Under the pieces are notes generated by a model. That model saw only the letters and a program-made list of their open reading frames with translations. It made no database searches and had not been told where the DNA came from. From Actinoplanes lobatus (GTDB taxonomy: Bacteria > Actinomycetota > Actinomycetes > Mycobacteriales > Micromonosporaceae), in contig NZ_JACHNC010000001.1 of NCBI RefSeq assembly GCF_014205215.1, forward strand, positions 6,134,501 through 6,198,500: a DNA stretch of 64,000 nt, given 5' to 3'. This document shows, piece after piece, positions 1 through 8,809 of the stretch (positions within the stretch are counted from its first letter, which is position 1; every line of letters starts with the position of its first letter). The translations under genes and the position numbers were made by a program.

Positions 1-1
1 A

Positions 2-769
2 GCCATCGACACGGTGGGCCCGCTGATCATCCAGGTGTCCGGCACGATCGCCATCACCAGCAAACAGGGGGTACGCCCGAACAAGACGATCGTCGGCCTC
101 GGCGCGAACGCGACGATCACCGGCGGCGGGTTCGACATGTACCGGTCGTACAACGTCATCATTCGCAACATGACATTCGTTGACGCCGAGGATGACGCGA
201 TCAATGTTGGTCAACAGTCACATCACGTGTGGATCGACCACAACACGTTCATCCGTCCCGTCGACGGGTCGATCGACATCGTGCGCGGCGCCGAGTACGT
301 CACCGTGTCGTGGAACCACTTCGCCGGCACCGACAAGAGCATGCTGATCGGCCACTCCGACGGGGCGTCCGGCACCGACGTCGGCCATCTCAAGGTGACC
401 ATCCATCACAACTGGTTCGACGGGTCGCGGCAGCGGCATCCGCGGGTGCGCTTCGGCGAGCCGGTGCACGTCTACAACAACTACTTCAACGGCAACGAGC
501 TGTACGGGGTCGCGTCCACGATGAACGCCGGCGTGATCGTGGAGGGCAACTACTTCAACGCGGTGCCGTACCCGTGCTACTCCACCGGCGGTTACGCCGA
601 CAGCGGTCCGGGCCGCCTGGTTCAGCGGGCCAACGTGTTCACCGGCTCCGGCACATGCCAGGCCGGTGGGACGGTGGTGGAGCCGAGCACCTACTACTCG
701 TACACCCTGGATCCGGCCTCGGCGGTGCCGTCGCTGGTCCAGGCGGGCGCGGGAGCCGGCCGGATCTGA
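2..769 (+). CDS. Pectate lyase, PL1 family (5' end outside window)
   Basis: Secreted-type polysaccharide lyase that cleaves polygalacturonate by beta-elimination. The reading frame is open to the window edge, so the signal peptide and N-terminal strands are missing; an in-frame GTG at 14 is not the true start. The visible 255 residues form a right-handed beta-helix with PL1 signatures: VWIDHNTF, then VTIHHNWFDGS followed by RQRHPRVRFG, which holds the conserved catalytic-region arginines, then VYNNYF. Asp/Asn-rich turns fit Ca2+ binding. The stop is followed 14 bases later by a strong hairpin. It is convergent with the methyltransferase. Family assignment is firm; the exact substrate (pectate or pectin) cannot be read from this fragment. 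Confidence 0.9.
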   Translation, partial: AIDTVGPLIIQVSGTIAITSKQGVRPNKTIVGLGANATITGGGFDMYRSYNVIIRNMTFVDAEDDAINVGQQSHHVWIDHNTFIRPVDGSIDIVRGAEYVTVSWNHFAGTDKSMLIGHSDGASGTDVGHLKVTIHHNWFDGSRQRHPRVRFGEPVHVYNNYFNGNELYGVASTMNAGVIVEGNYFNAVPYPCYSTGGYADSGPGRLVQRANVFTGSGTCQAGGTVVEPSTYYSYTLDPASAVPSLVQAGAGAGRI

Positions 770-782
770 GATCGGCCGGCCG

Positions 783-819
783 GCCGGGCGGTGAGGCAGC
801 GGCAGCCTCGCCGCCCGGC
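783..819. terminator. Bidirectional hairpin terminator
   Basis: A 15-bp stem (783-797 with 805-819, one T-G wobble at 792/810) encloses a 7-nt loop. It lies between the convergent pectate lyase and methyltransferase genes, so it can end transcripts from both sides. There is no clear T-tract, which is common for actinomycete terminators. Confidence 0.7.
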
Positions 820-838
820 GGATCAAACGAGCACCCGA

Positions 839-939
839 AACAGGACCGAGGACTGGCCGTCGCGTTCCTCGGGGCGCGGCTGCTCAGGCGGGTGCCTGGA
901 ACAGGACCGAGGACTGGCCGTCGCGTTCCTCGGGGCGCG
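839..939. repeat. 40-bp direct duplication of a gene 3' end
   Basis: Bases 839-878 and 900-939 are identical over 40 bp, 61 bp apart. The copy at 900-939 lies inside the end of the methyltransferase gene (encoding the RPEERDGQSSVLFQ region on the minus strand). The copy at 839-878 lies just beyond its stop, so the gene tail has been locally duplicated. Confidence 0.85.
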
Positions 940-1540
940 CCTGCCGCACCATGCGGGCCACCTCGCGCAGGCCGAACGCCTCCGCGCGGGCCGCCACCTC
1001 GTCGGCTGTGTAGTTGTAGCGCTCCAAATCGACGTCGTAGCCCATGCCGCGGTAGATCTCGCCGACGTCGCGGCTGCCCCGGCCGTGCTGGAAGCCGACG
1101 AGCAGATGCCCGCCCGGCCGCAGCACCCGCGCGGCCTCGGCGAAGATCCGGTCCTGGCCGGCCGGCGGCGTGTGAATGATCGAGTACCAGAGCATGACAC
1201 CGGGAAACGCGTCGTCCGGGAACGGCAGCTCGGTCAGCGACGCCACCGAGAAGGTCAGCTCGGGACTCTCCTTGCGGGCCCGGGCGATCATGCCGGGTGA
1301 GAGGTCGACGCCCTCGGCCAGAACGCCGCGGCCGCTCAGATATCGGCTCAGCCGGCCCGAGCCGCAGCCGGCGTCGAGAATCCGCGGGTCGCCGCCGGCG
1401 ATCACCGCGGCGGCGAAGGCGTCAACCATCGCCAGGTCCAGCGCATGCTCGGCGCTGGTGTCCGGAAAATAGTCGGCGTACGCGTCCGCGACCGTGTTGT
1501 AGGCCTTCTCCACACCGCGATAGTCCACTGAGTCCGTCAC
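884..1540 (-). CDS. Class I SAM-dependent methyltransferase
   Basis: Soluble SAM-binding methyltransferase of about 218 aa; substrate unknown. Motif I reads ILDAGCGSGRLSRYL, followed by an acidic post-I strand (GVDLSPGM), a motif II/III region ending in FPGVMLWYSIIH, and an ARVLRPGGHLLVGF segment typical of the methyltransferase_11/25 fold. The frame is open upstream to 1762, but homology begins at the GTG at 1540 (VTDSVDYRGVEKAY), or at nearby ATGs at 1549 and 1552; no start has a good Shine-Dalgarno site. It is divergent from the HEAT-repeat gene and convergent with the pectate lyase. The last codons lie in a duplicated 40-bp segment. Confidence 0.8.
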   Translation of the reverse strand: MTDSVDYRGVEKAYNTVADAYADYFPDTSAEHALDLAMVDAFAAAVIAGGDPRILDAGCGSGRLSRYLSGRGVLAEGVDLSPGMIARARKESPELTFSVASLTELPFPDDAFPGVMLWYSIIHTPPAGQDRIFAEAARVLRPGGHLLVGFQHGRGSRDVGEIYRGMGYDVDLERYNYTADEVAARAEAFGLREVARMVRQARPEERDGQSSVLFQAPA

Positions 1541-1621
1541 GCCCGGCATCATCGCACCGGTGGCCCGGTGTGCGAAGATCGGTTCCATGACCAACGGAAA
1601 GGGCGCCGCGCGCCCCGTCGA

Positions 1622-3412
1622 GTGAGCATCCCGGCTCCGGCGGACGGCTGGAGATGGCTGGAGGCGGGCCTCCGAACCGGCGACGTCCTGACTCCCGGTG
1701 ACGACGCGCGGGAACACGTCGCCTACTTCGTCCGGGCCGACCGTGACGGGCCGACGACCCACCGCCTGCTGAGATTCGCGGCCGAGGGCGGGGCACGAAT
1801 ACGTCGTGTCGCCCTGGAACTGCTGGATCAGCTCTGCTTACCGCCGTCCGGCTGGCCCCTGGTGGCCGACGCCGCCGAACGGGCCTTCGGCGACGTGGAT
1901 CCCTCGGTCCGGTCCGCCGCGGCGAGGCTTCTGGTGAACACCGCCGAACCGGGCCGTGTCATGGCGGCCTTCAACGACTCAGCCGATCCGATCGTCCGGA
2001 CCGCCCTGATGGAGATGATGCCCTGGCAGCGGATCCGGCGACATCGAGCAATCCTGGAGCGTCTACGGACGGACCCGGTAGCGGCCATCCGGTTTCTGGC
2101 CAACATCGCCCTGCTGGGCCGCGACGAGTCGCCGGTACGGGACGCCGCGATCCGGGCCGACCTCGAGGCCTCGATCGACGCCCTGGAGATGCGGGGTTCC
2201 GCCGGGCAGCGGTGGGCGTGGGCGCTGGCCGGTGCCGACCGGGAGAAGGACCTTTATCACCTCGCGGAACGGCTGACGGACCGGGCCGAGAGCGAGAGCG
2301 TCAGACTCGAAGGCGTCCGGATGGCGGCCGTGGCGATGGGTGAGTGGCGCGCCGCGCCCGCCCGGGTGACGCCGATGCTGATCCGGCTCCTGCATGACGA
2401 TGGCGTACGGACGGCGGCACTGCACACGCTGGCCGCCTCGTTGACCGCGTCCCGCCTGGCCGCGGACGAACTCGCGGCGATGGCGGACGACCCGCGACTG
2501 GGCGCGACGGCCGCCATCGCACTGGGCTGCGCCGGCGATCACCGTGCGATGCCCCATCTGGTACGGCTGCTGCTCGCCGACAGTGATCAGCCCCGTCTGA
2601 CCGAGGCATTCCGGGCGCTCGCCAGGGCGGGCACCGATCCGGAGGCGCCGGTGATCGCCGCCCGGCGGATTCTCGCCAGTCATCCGCACCACTCAGAACC
2701 GGAGCGAGCGATGCGGGTGCTGGCCGCGTTCGGCCCACGGGCGGCCGCCGCGGTCCCGGAACTGATCGTCCGGCTCCAACAGGCGGTGAACGACACCCCG
2801 GACTGGGCCATGTGTGTCCTGGGCCGGATCGGCCCGGCGGCCACCGCGGCGATTCCGTACCTGCGCGAGTATCCGACGCAGGCCGCCAGACACGCCCTCG
2901 TCGAGATCACTTTGGACCGGGCATCGGCCGACCGGTATCTCGCCAACTGCCCGGAGAGACTTCGCCACGGCGGCCTCGCGATGGATTTGCTGAACGGGCT
3001 CGCCGGGAACGGTGGGCTCACGCCCCGCCAGCACCGGCAGCTGCGAAGCCTGTTCGAGACATCCGGATCCACCCAGGTGGGAACGGCTGCTGCACTGTGG
3101 CTCCACGAGGGCCCGGCGGCGGCCGAAGAACTGCTGGAGGTGCTGCCGGAGTACCTGTCCGACCACCGGCACGCGTTCACGGCGCTCAAGGTGTTCACCG
3201 CGATGGGACCGCATGCCGGGCCGGTCCTCGACCGGCTGGACCGGTTTGTGGCCGCACGGCGGCGGGCGCGCTTCACCACCGGCGACCGCGAGGTCGCCAT
3301 GCGGGCGGACGAGGCGTTGTTGGCCGAGATGGTCAGGCCGGGGCCTCCATGCCGTTCGCGACGGTCAGGAGCCGGTCGGCCAGGGCGGGAGCCGCGGCCC
3401 GCACCGCGGTGA
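1622..3412 (+). CDS. HEAT-repeat protein
   Basis: Predicted soluble alpha-solenoid of about 596 aa, probably a protein-protein scaffold. Repeating helical pairs carry HEAT features such as VRSAAARLLV, DPIVRTALMEMM, ATAAIALGCAGD followed by AMPHLVRLLL, and EAFRALARAGTD. No enzymatic motif is visible. The frame is open from 1568, but a GTG at 1622 (VSIPAPADGW) is a plausible start; neither start has a convincing ribosome site. Its last 80 bp overlap the convergent TPR gene, and the C-terminal 25 or so residues (Arg/Pro-rich) are probably unstructured read-through. Function unknown. Confidence 0.7.
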   Translation: MSIPAPADGWRWLEAGLRTGDVLTPGDDAREHVAYFVRADRDGPTTHRLLRFAAEGGARIRRVALELLDQLCLPPSGWPLVADAAERAFGDVDPSVRSAAARLLVNTAEPGRVMAAFNDSADPIVRTALMEMMPWQRIRRHRAILERLRTDPVAAIRFLANIALLGRDESPVRDAAIRADLEASIDALEMRGSAGQRWAWALAGADREKDLYHLAERLTDRAESESVRLEGVRMAAVAMGEWRAAPARVTPMLIRLLHDDGVRTAALHTLAASLTASRLAADELAAMADDPRLGATAAIALGCAGDHRAMPHLVRLLLADSDQPRLTEAFRALARAGTDPEAPVIAARRILASHPHHSEPERAMRVLAAFGPRAAAAVPELIVRLQQAVNDTPDWAMCVLGRIGPAATAAIPYLREYPTQAARHALVEITLDRASADRYLANCPERLRHGGLAMDLLNGLAGNGGLTPRQHRQLRSLFETSGSTQVGTAAALWLHEGPAAAEELLEVLPEYLSDHRHAFTALKVFTAMGPHAGPVLDRLDRFVAARRRARFTTGDREVAMRADEALLAEMVRPGPPCRSRRSGAGRPGREPRPAPR

Positions 3413-4985
3413 GGTCGGTACGGGTGTCGAGCTGCTGCGTCCACAGGACTGCCCGGCCCACCTCCAGCAGGCACAGCGCACGTGCCGGGTCGCCGGCCGC
3501 GCAGGCGCAGGCCGCCGCGTTGTCGGTCAGGTGGCGCCAGTCGAGCAGCAGCAGTTCGCGGCTGGCCCGGTTCAGGCCACGCCAGGCCAGCAGCGGCAGC
3601 AGGTCGACGGCGGCCGCGAATCCGTCGGCGGCGTCCGCCCAGTCGGCTGTCGCCGCGGCGCTGCGGCCCCAGTGCTGGGCCGCCTTCACCCGTTCGGCGA
3701 CCGGTGCCGATCGCACCGCGACACCCTCGTACGCCGTGTCGCGGGCCCGCCGGCCGTCCACCGGCCGGTTCGACAGCGCGTGGCGCGATTGCAGGGTGTG
3801 GCTGAGATTCGACAGGTACATGACCCGGTCGGGGTGCCCGTCCGGGGTGCCGTCGACGGCCTTCTCGAACAGGCGCACCGCCTCGTCGAGGTCCTCGGCC
3901 GCGCCGGTGGCGTCGAACCGGTGACGCAGCGCGAGGCCGAGGTTGGAGACGTACCCGGGAAGTTCCCGATCGTCCGGCGGCAGCAGCGTGATCGCCTCCC
4001 GCAGCACCTCGATCGCCTCGGTGAGGTCCGGCAGCCGCCGGTGCGCCTCGAAGCGGATCTGGAGGACCACGCTGAGGTTGCTGAGCATCTCGGCCCGGCC
4101 CAGCAGGGTCGTGCCCCCACCGCCGGGGAGCGAGGTCGCGGCCCGGCAGGCGTCGACCGCCGCGTCGAGATCCGCGGGGTTCCGCCGACGGTCGAACCGG
4201 CCCCGCAACGCCACTCCGAGCGCCGACAAGGTCGTGGGCCGTGCCGGGTCGCGGCGCCGCAGCGCGGTGAGCGACCGCCGGAGGACCTCGATCGCCTCCT
4301 CCACGTCGTCCAGTTCGCCGAGGTGGCCGAACCGGATCGTCAGCAGGGTGCCCAGCCCGGACAGGACGATGCCGCGGGCCGGCCGGCGGCGGCGCCGGGG
4401 CAGCCGTTCCAGCACGTCGCGTTTCAGGTCGATCGCCTCGTTGAGGAACCGGATGTCGCCACTGAGCTCGAACCGCTCCCGCAGCCGGCCGGCGAGCAGG
4501 TCATGAGTGGCGAAGTCCGGGGTCTGCGCCAGCCGGTCCCGCAGCAGCGGAAGCTCGAAGTCGATCCGTTCCAGTTCGGGCGTCTCGCCGATGTGGTCGA
4601 CCCGGGCCGCGGCGCCCTCCCACAGGTTGCGGGGAATCTCGTCGATGTCGCGGCGTGCCCGCTCCGGCACGATCTCGTCGCCCTGCCGGTGCAGCAGCAG
4701 CTCGGAGAAGTGGTCGAGAGCGGCCGCGTGGTCGTCGGCCAGCGACGGGTCGGCCAGATGGCGGCACCAGTGCAGCCATCCGGACAGGGCCAGCAACTCC
4801 CACTCGGCGGGCCCACCGCCGCCCTCCCACAGGGCGGCGTAGACGCCGGCCAGCCACAGCCGCCGGACCTCATCGACCGCCTCCGGGGTCAGCACGGCCG
4901 CGGCGTCCCCGGACCGGCGGTAGGCGCCGATCCGGGCCGCGATCGTTCCGGCCAGGGCGAGGGCCTGCTCGGACGCGGTCGGCAT
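3333..4985 (-). CDS. TPR protein of the TPR-CHAT type, lacking CHAT
   Basis: A 550-aa alpha-helical repeat protein. Repeats have the pattern seen in actinomycete TPR-CHAT proteins: DLTEAIEVLREAITLLP, LSNLSVVLQIRFE, LSALGVALRGRFDR, EDLDEAVRLFEKAV. Near the C-terminus are AWRGLNRASRELLLLDW, then ALCLLEVGRAVLWTQQLDTR. In family members this helix pair leads into a CHAT (caspase-like) protease domain; here the protein stops about 30 residues later and no CHAT catalytic His/Cys is present. It starts at an ATG 6 bp after the DUF4132 stop, so the two form an operon. Likely a scaffold or regulatory partner; function unproven. Confidence 0.75.
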   Translation of the reverse strand: MPTASEQALALAGTIAARIGAYRRSGDAAAVLTPEAVDEVRRLWLAGVYAALWEGGGGPAEWELLALSGWLHWCRHLADPSLADDHAAALDHFSELLLHRQGDEIVPERARRDIDEIPRNLWEGAAARVDHIGETPELERIDFELPLLRDRLAQTPDFATHDLLAGRLRERFELSGDIRFLNEAIDLKRDVLERLPRRRRRPARGIVLSGLGTLLTIRFGHLGELDDVEEAIEVLRRSLTALRRRDPARPTTLSALGVALRGRFDRRRNPADLDAAVDACRAATSLPGGGGTTLLGRAEMLSNLSVVLQIRFEAHRRLPDLTEAIEVLREAITLLPPDDRELPGYVSNLGLALRHRFDATGAAEDLDEAVRLFEKAVDGTPDGHPDRVMYLSNLSHTLQSRHALSNRPVDGRRARDTAYEGVAVRSAPVAERVKAAQHWGRSAAATADWADAADGFAAAVDLLPLLAWRGLNRASRELLLLDWRHLTDNAAACACAAGDPARALCLLEVGRAVLWTQQLDTRTDLTAVRAAAPALADRLLTVANGMEAPA

Positions 4986-4991
4986 GGCAGG

Positions 4992-7190
4992 TCAACCTCT
5001 CAGGGAATACAACTCCACCAGGGCCTCGGACAGGGCGACCGGATCACCGTCGCCGAACGGGATCCGCCGTGCGGCCCCGAAGTGATCCGATTGCGCTTCG
5101 TCGACCCAGATCTCGGTGATCCGGTGCTCGCTACCCGGATCGTACGACGACGTCGACACCGGCTTGTCCAGCTCGGCCAGCAGGGTCAGCCCGCCGGGCA
5201 GTTCGGTCCACAGCCGGGTGTACGGCGAGTGCGAGGTGCCGTGCCCCTCACCGTGCCAGCGGCCGTTGACCGGTTCCTCGAACCGGTTGTTGCGGACCGG
5301 CCCGAAGCCGGGCAGGCTGGTCGCCGCCCGCTCGGCCTCGGTGAGCACCACCGCGGGCCGGTTCACCTGCGGGAACGGCTGCATGATCTCGTAGTCGGCG
5401 AAAACCCGTGCCCACGCCGTCAGATCGTCACCGAGTTCCGCCGGGTGCACGATGCGCAGCCGGGCGTCGCCGTCGACGGTCACCGTGTCGTCGTCCAGGT
5501 CGGCGAGACTGCCGTCCTCGGCGACCCGCACGGCCCGGATCAGGCGATCGCCGGCGTCGTACTCGCCCCACAGCAGCCGGCGCGCGATCGGCCCGAGGAT
5601 CGGGTGCGGCAGCAGGAAGCCGGGCAGATCGCGGGCCGGCCGCTCGTAGCGGGCGAACATGTCGCGTTCCAGGCGGACGAGCTGTACCGCCGCGGCCGCC
5701 CGCAGATCCTTCTTGAACTGGAGGAACCACGGGTACGCCTCGGGCCTGGTGTCCCTCACGCCGGGCTTGGGCAGCCGGGCCAGCAGTTTCCCGGTCGGCC
5801 CCTGCACGAAGGCGGTCAGGTGCTCGTCGGTGACCACCGGGAACGAGCGCGGCCCGTAGTCCAGCGTGATCCCGGCGTCCAGGCCGAGCGTCGGCGCCAG
5901 GCGGTCGGCGACCTGCGCAACGGTCAGGCCGCGGCCCGCGGCGGCCTGGGCGAGGTAGACGCGGAGTCGCTGGTTGCGGGATCCGGGTGTCATGCGCTGT
6001 TCGATCGCCAGCAGATGCCGCATCGCGGTGTCCGAACCGATCGCGCACAGCACCGCGTACCCCTCGATGGCCCGCTGGTGACGGCTGTCCTGCGGCCAGG
6101 CGCGCACCTTGGGCGCCAGATGCTCCACCGTGGCGTCGTCGCCGAGGTGCGCCTGCGCCACCACCACCCACGCCTCGGACGGCGGAAGGCCACCGGAGAT
6201 CCAGGCGTCCAGCATCGCCCGCCCGAATTCGGCCACACTCTGCCTGTCGCATTCGGCGATCAACTTCGCCGCCTCCGGGGTGGGCGGCGCCACCATCGGC
6301 TGCGCGGCCTCCCACGACTCGACCGCCACCGGCCGGCCGAGCGGCCCCTCCGGATCACCGGGCGCCGGCTCCGGCGGATCCGCCAGCCGCGACGAGGTCA
6401 GCGCCAGGATCAGGCGCCCGGTGTCCTCGGCCGACATGATCCCGCCACCGGCCAGCACGATCTTCGGCAATTCGCCGAGATCCAGCCACGACGGAACCTT
6501 CACCCTCCGCGCGGCTCGCGCCGGCGTCGAAAACAGCGGGGGTACGGGTGTGAGCACACCGTCGTCCGCTCCCACCAGGGCGATGACCGCGGCGTGCACG
6601 CCCGTCCCGTACCCCTCGGCGGTTTTGATCAGCATCGGGCCGTGACCGATCGACGCGAGATGGCGCACCGCGTCCTCGGCGTTGCGCCGGCCCGCGCCGG
6701 CCCGCCCGATCGTGGCCGGAACCAGCGCCCGCGCCGCGTTCTCGGCGTGCCGCTCCAGCCACAGCCGCGCCCACGCCCGGGCCGAGCCGAGCTGGCGCAG
6801 CCATCCGGCGACGAGACGGGCCGGCTCCGGACCGCGGAACGGCAGCAGCAGCACGCCCAGCTGGTCGGCGGAGTAGGCGGTGCCCGCCACGGCGAGCGGC
6901 AGCGCGTCCACCCCCAATCTGGCCACCGCGACCCGGCTCAGGTCGATCCGGTGCGGCACCCGGTACCGCATCTCGTCGGTCTTGCCGAGCAGCTTCCGCG
7001 CGGTCGCCTCCGGGCCCTCGGCGAGCAGCCACGACACCTGCCGGGACTTCAGATCGGTGAGGTCCTTGGCAGCGTCCACCGCGTCGGCCCAGCCGGGTTG
7101 CTCCGGCCCGTGGCCCAGCGCCGCGGTCCGCGACAGCCACCGCTCCCGCTCGCCGTCCTCCCACGCCATGACCGTCGCATCGTCCGTCAC
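4992..7190 (-). CDS. DUF4132 domain protein
   Basis: Large soluble protein of about 732 aa. The C-terminal third is a DUF4132 domain, recognised from LERDMFARYERPAR, LLPHPILGPIARRLLWG, a beta-strand region, then LRIVHPAELGD, WARVFADYEIMQPFPQ and a final FGPVRNNRFEEP/LYSLRG segment. The N-terminal two thirds are helical and Ala/Leu-rich. I prefer the GTG at 7190 (VTDDATVMAW), which has a GGGGG Shine-Dalgarno run about 7 bases upstream; another GTG at 7196 is in frame. DUF4132 occurs in MolR/YehI-like proteins of unknown biochemical role. It is upstream of and probably co-transcribed with the CHAT-less TPR gene. Confidence 0.8.
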   Translation of the reverse strand: MTDDATVMAWEDGERERWLSRTAALGHGPEQPGWADAVDAAKDLTDLKSRQVSWLLAEGPEATARKLLGKTDEMRYRVPHRIDLSRVAVARLGVDALPLAVAGTAYSADQLGVLLLPFRGPEPARLVAGWLRQLGSARAWARLWLERHAENAARALVPATIGRAGAGRRNAEDAVRHLASIGHGPMLIKTAEGYGTGVHAAVIALVGADDGVLTPVPPLFSTPARAARRVKVPSWLDLGELPKIVLAGGGIMSAEDTGRLILALTSSRLADPPEPAPGDPEGPLGRPVAVESWEAAQPMVAPPTPEAAKLIAECDRQSVAEFGRAMLDAWISGGLPPSEAWVVVAQAHLGDDATVEHLAPKVRAWPQDSRHQRAIEGYAVLCAIGSDTAMRHLLAIEQRMTPGSRNQRLRVYLAQAAAGRGLTVAQVADRLAPTLGLDAGITLDYGPRSFPVVTDEHLTAFVQGPTGKLLARLPKPGVRDTRPEAYPWFLQFKKDLRAAAAVQLVRLERDMFARYERPARDLPGFLLPHPILGPIARRLLWGEYDAGDRLIRAVRVAEDGSLADLDDDTVTVDGDARLRIVHPAELGDDLTAWARVFADYEIMQPFPQVNRPAVVLTEAERAATSLPGFGPVRNNRFEEPVNGRWHGEGHGTSHSPYTRLWTELPGGLTLLAELDKPVSTSSYDPGSEHRITEIWVDEAQSDHFGAARRIPFGDGDPVALSEALVELYSLRG

Positions 7191-7372
7191 CGGCACACCC
7201 CCGTGCTCGTATGTCTGTAGCCGGAGACCGTATCCGAGCGCCGCTCAGGCCGCGCCGGCGGAGGAACGGACGTGGTGCCGGCCGATCGGTGGCATCAGCG
7301 GCCTGCCGGGACCGGGCCGATGATCACCTCGGTGGGGTACAGGTCCTCCGGTCGGGGCGATACGGTCCTGAA

Positions 7373-8119
7373 ATGGAGCTGTCCCGGTCCTTCGGCGCGG
7401 CGGCGACCGCGTACGCCGTACACCGCCCCGACTACGCGCGCGCCGCCGTCGAGTGGGCCCTCGCGTCCGCGCCCGGCCGGCGGGTGCTCGACCTCGGTGC
7501 CGGGACCGGCAAGCTCGCCGCCGTCCTGGCCGCGATGGGCGCCGAGGTCACCGCGGTCGAACCCGATCCCGCGATGCTGGCCGAGTCGCGCCATGCGTTG
7601 CCGGAGCTCCGGGCGCTGCCGGGCAGCGCCGAGGCGATCCCGCTGCCGGACGGATCCGCCGACGCGGTGCTGGCCGGAAACGCCCTGCACTGGTTCGACA
7701 TGGACACCGCCGGGCCGGAGATCACCCGCGTCCTCGCGCCGGGCGGTGTCCTCGCCGGACTGTGGAACGTCGTCGACGACCGGATCGACTGGGTTGCCGG
7801 TCTGGCAGAAGTCAGCGGCAGCGCCGCCATCGGGCCACGGGACACACCGGACAACTGGCGTGCCGAGGCCGCCCGTCTGCGGCTGCCCGGCTTCGGCACG
7901 CCCGAGCAGGCGACGTTCCCGCACGGGCAGCGCCGCACCGCCGACTCGCTGGTCGCGACGCTGGCCACCCGGGCCGGCATGCTCGTCATGCCGCCGGGGG
8001 AGCGGGAGGCCCGGCTCGGGCGGATCCGCGCCTACCTGGCGACCCGCCCGGAGACCGCGGACGGCGAGTTCACCCTTCCGATGCTGACCTGTGTGCTCCG
8101 GAGCTCCCCGGTGACATGA
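7373..8119 (+). CDS. Class I SAM-dependent methyltransferase
   Basis: Methyltransferase_11-type protein of 248 aa. Motif I is VLDLGAGTGKLAAVL, post-I is VTAVEPDPAML, and the central region has the AIPLPDGSADAVLAGNALHWF signature split around DGS, followed by VLAPGGVLAGLWN. It resembles the subgroup of YafE/Tam-like enzymes; substrate unknown. The frame is open from 7211, but the ATG at 7373 (MELSRSFGAAATAYAVHRP) matches the family N-terminus. It is divergent from DUF4132 and followed after 7 bp by a hypothetical gene that may be co-transcribed. Confidence 0.85.
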   Translation: MELSRSFGAAATAYAVHRPDYARAAVEWALASAPGRRVLDLGAGTGKLAAVLAAMGAEVTAVEPDPAMLAESRHALPELRALPGSAEAIPLPDGSADAVLAGNALHWFDMDTAGPEITRVLAPGGVLAGLWNVVDDRIDWVAGLAEVSGSAAIGPRDTPDNWRAEAARLRLPGFGTPEQATFPHGQRRTADSLVATLATRAGMLVMPPGEREARLGRIRAYLATRPETADGEFTLPMLTCVLRSSPVT

Positions 8120-8126
8120 TCATCGG

Positions 8127-8675
8127 ATGTCGAATCTGACCGACTACTTCGTGGCGCCCACGGACGAGGTGGCGGCCACCGCCGCGGAGTACACCGAAGA
8201 TCGGCTGGGGCTGCTCGACCTCACGCCGGAGGACGTGGCGGCGGGCAAAGCCCTGTACCAGCAGAATCCCGTGCTGGGAGCGATGCCCCGGGTGCGTACC
8301 GCCGCCTCCGGGACACTCGTGGTGCAGCGCAAGAATGTCGAGCCCGCTCTGTCGATGGCCCAGCTCGAGGAGATTCTGACCGGCCGAATGCAGCGCGTCG
8401 TCAAGGACGACCTCCGATGGGCCGCACTGATCGGTCCGGCCGGCCCCGAGGACGTCGCCGACGCCGTGGTCGTCTCCCTCACCGACACGCTCCGCGACGC
8501 TCTGGCCGGGCTGGACGCCCCGGCGATCCAGGAGGCGGCCCGGCGGTGGGGCGAGGCCGAGGAGTTCACGGACGCGGACACGAGCGGCCTCGCACCGTTT
8601 CTCACGGCGCTCGCCGATCTCGCCGCCCGCGCGCTCCCCGGAGGCGAGCACCTCTACTGCCGGGTCATCTTCTGA
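8127..8675 (+). CDS. Hypothetical protein, 182 aa
   Basis: I do not recognise this protein. It is soluble and acidic, starting MSNLTDYFVAPTDEVAATAA, with a predicted alpha/beta mix. The pattern ALSMAQLEEILTGR in the middle and DTLRDALAGLDAP toward the C-terminus resemble small accessory proteins that read or bind partners, but no motif supports an enzyme. It begins 7 bp after the methyltransferase stop, so the two may be co-transcribed. Codon use is like its neighbours. Confidence 0.65.
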   Translation: MSNLTDYFVAPTDEVAATAAEYTEDRLGLLDLTPEDVAAGKALYQQNPVLGAMPRVRTAASGTLVVQRKNVEPALSMAQLEEILTGRMQRVVKDDLRWAALIGPAGPEDVADAVVVSLTDTLRDALAGLDAPAIQEAARRWGEAEEFTDADTSGLAPFLTALADLAARALPGGEHLYCRVIF

Positions 8676-8732
8676 ACGGCCCTGTAGGGAAGCCGACAAC
8701 TGGCAATGAATCGCCTGGTCGACATCGTGGGT

Positions 8733-8748
8733 AGCGGTGAATACCGCT
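8733..8748. promoter_or_regulatory. Small perfect inverted repeat
   Basis: AGCGGT and ACCGCT arms (8733-8738 and 8743-8748) flank a GAAT tetraloop, in the 134-bp gap upstream of the lipoprotein gene. It could be a short terminator for the hypothetical gene or an operator; the stem is too short to decide. Confidence 0.35.
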
Positions 8749-8809
8749 TCGGACGGCGAGTGTTGATCATCTACTCTCGGAGGGATTTCGGTGCAACGAG
8801 GGCGGAACG

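Noticed and set aside
3012..7220. A 1402-codon plus-strand open frame
   Set aside because: It is the antisense shadow of the TPR and DUF4132 genes; its product is Arg/Gly/Pro-rich with no domain, while the minus strand shows clear family motifs.
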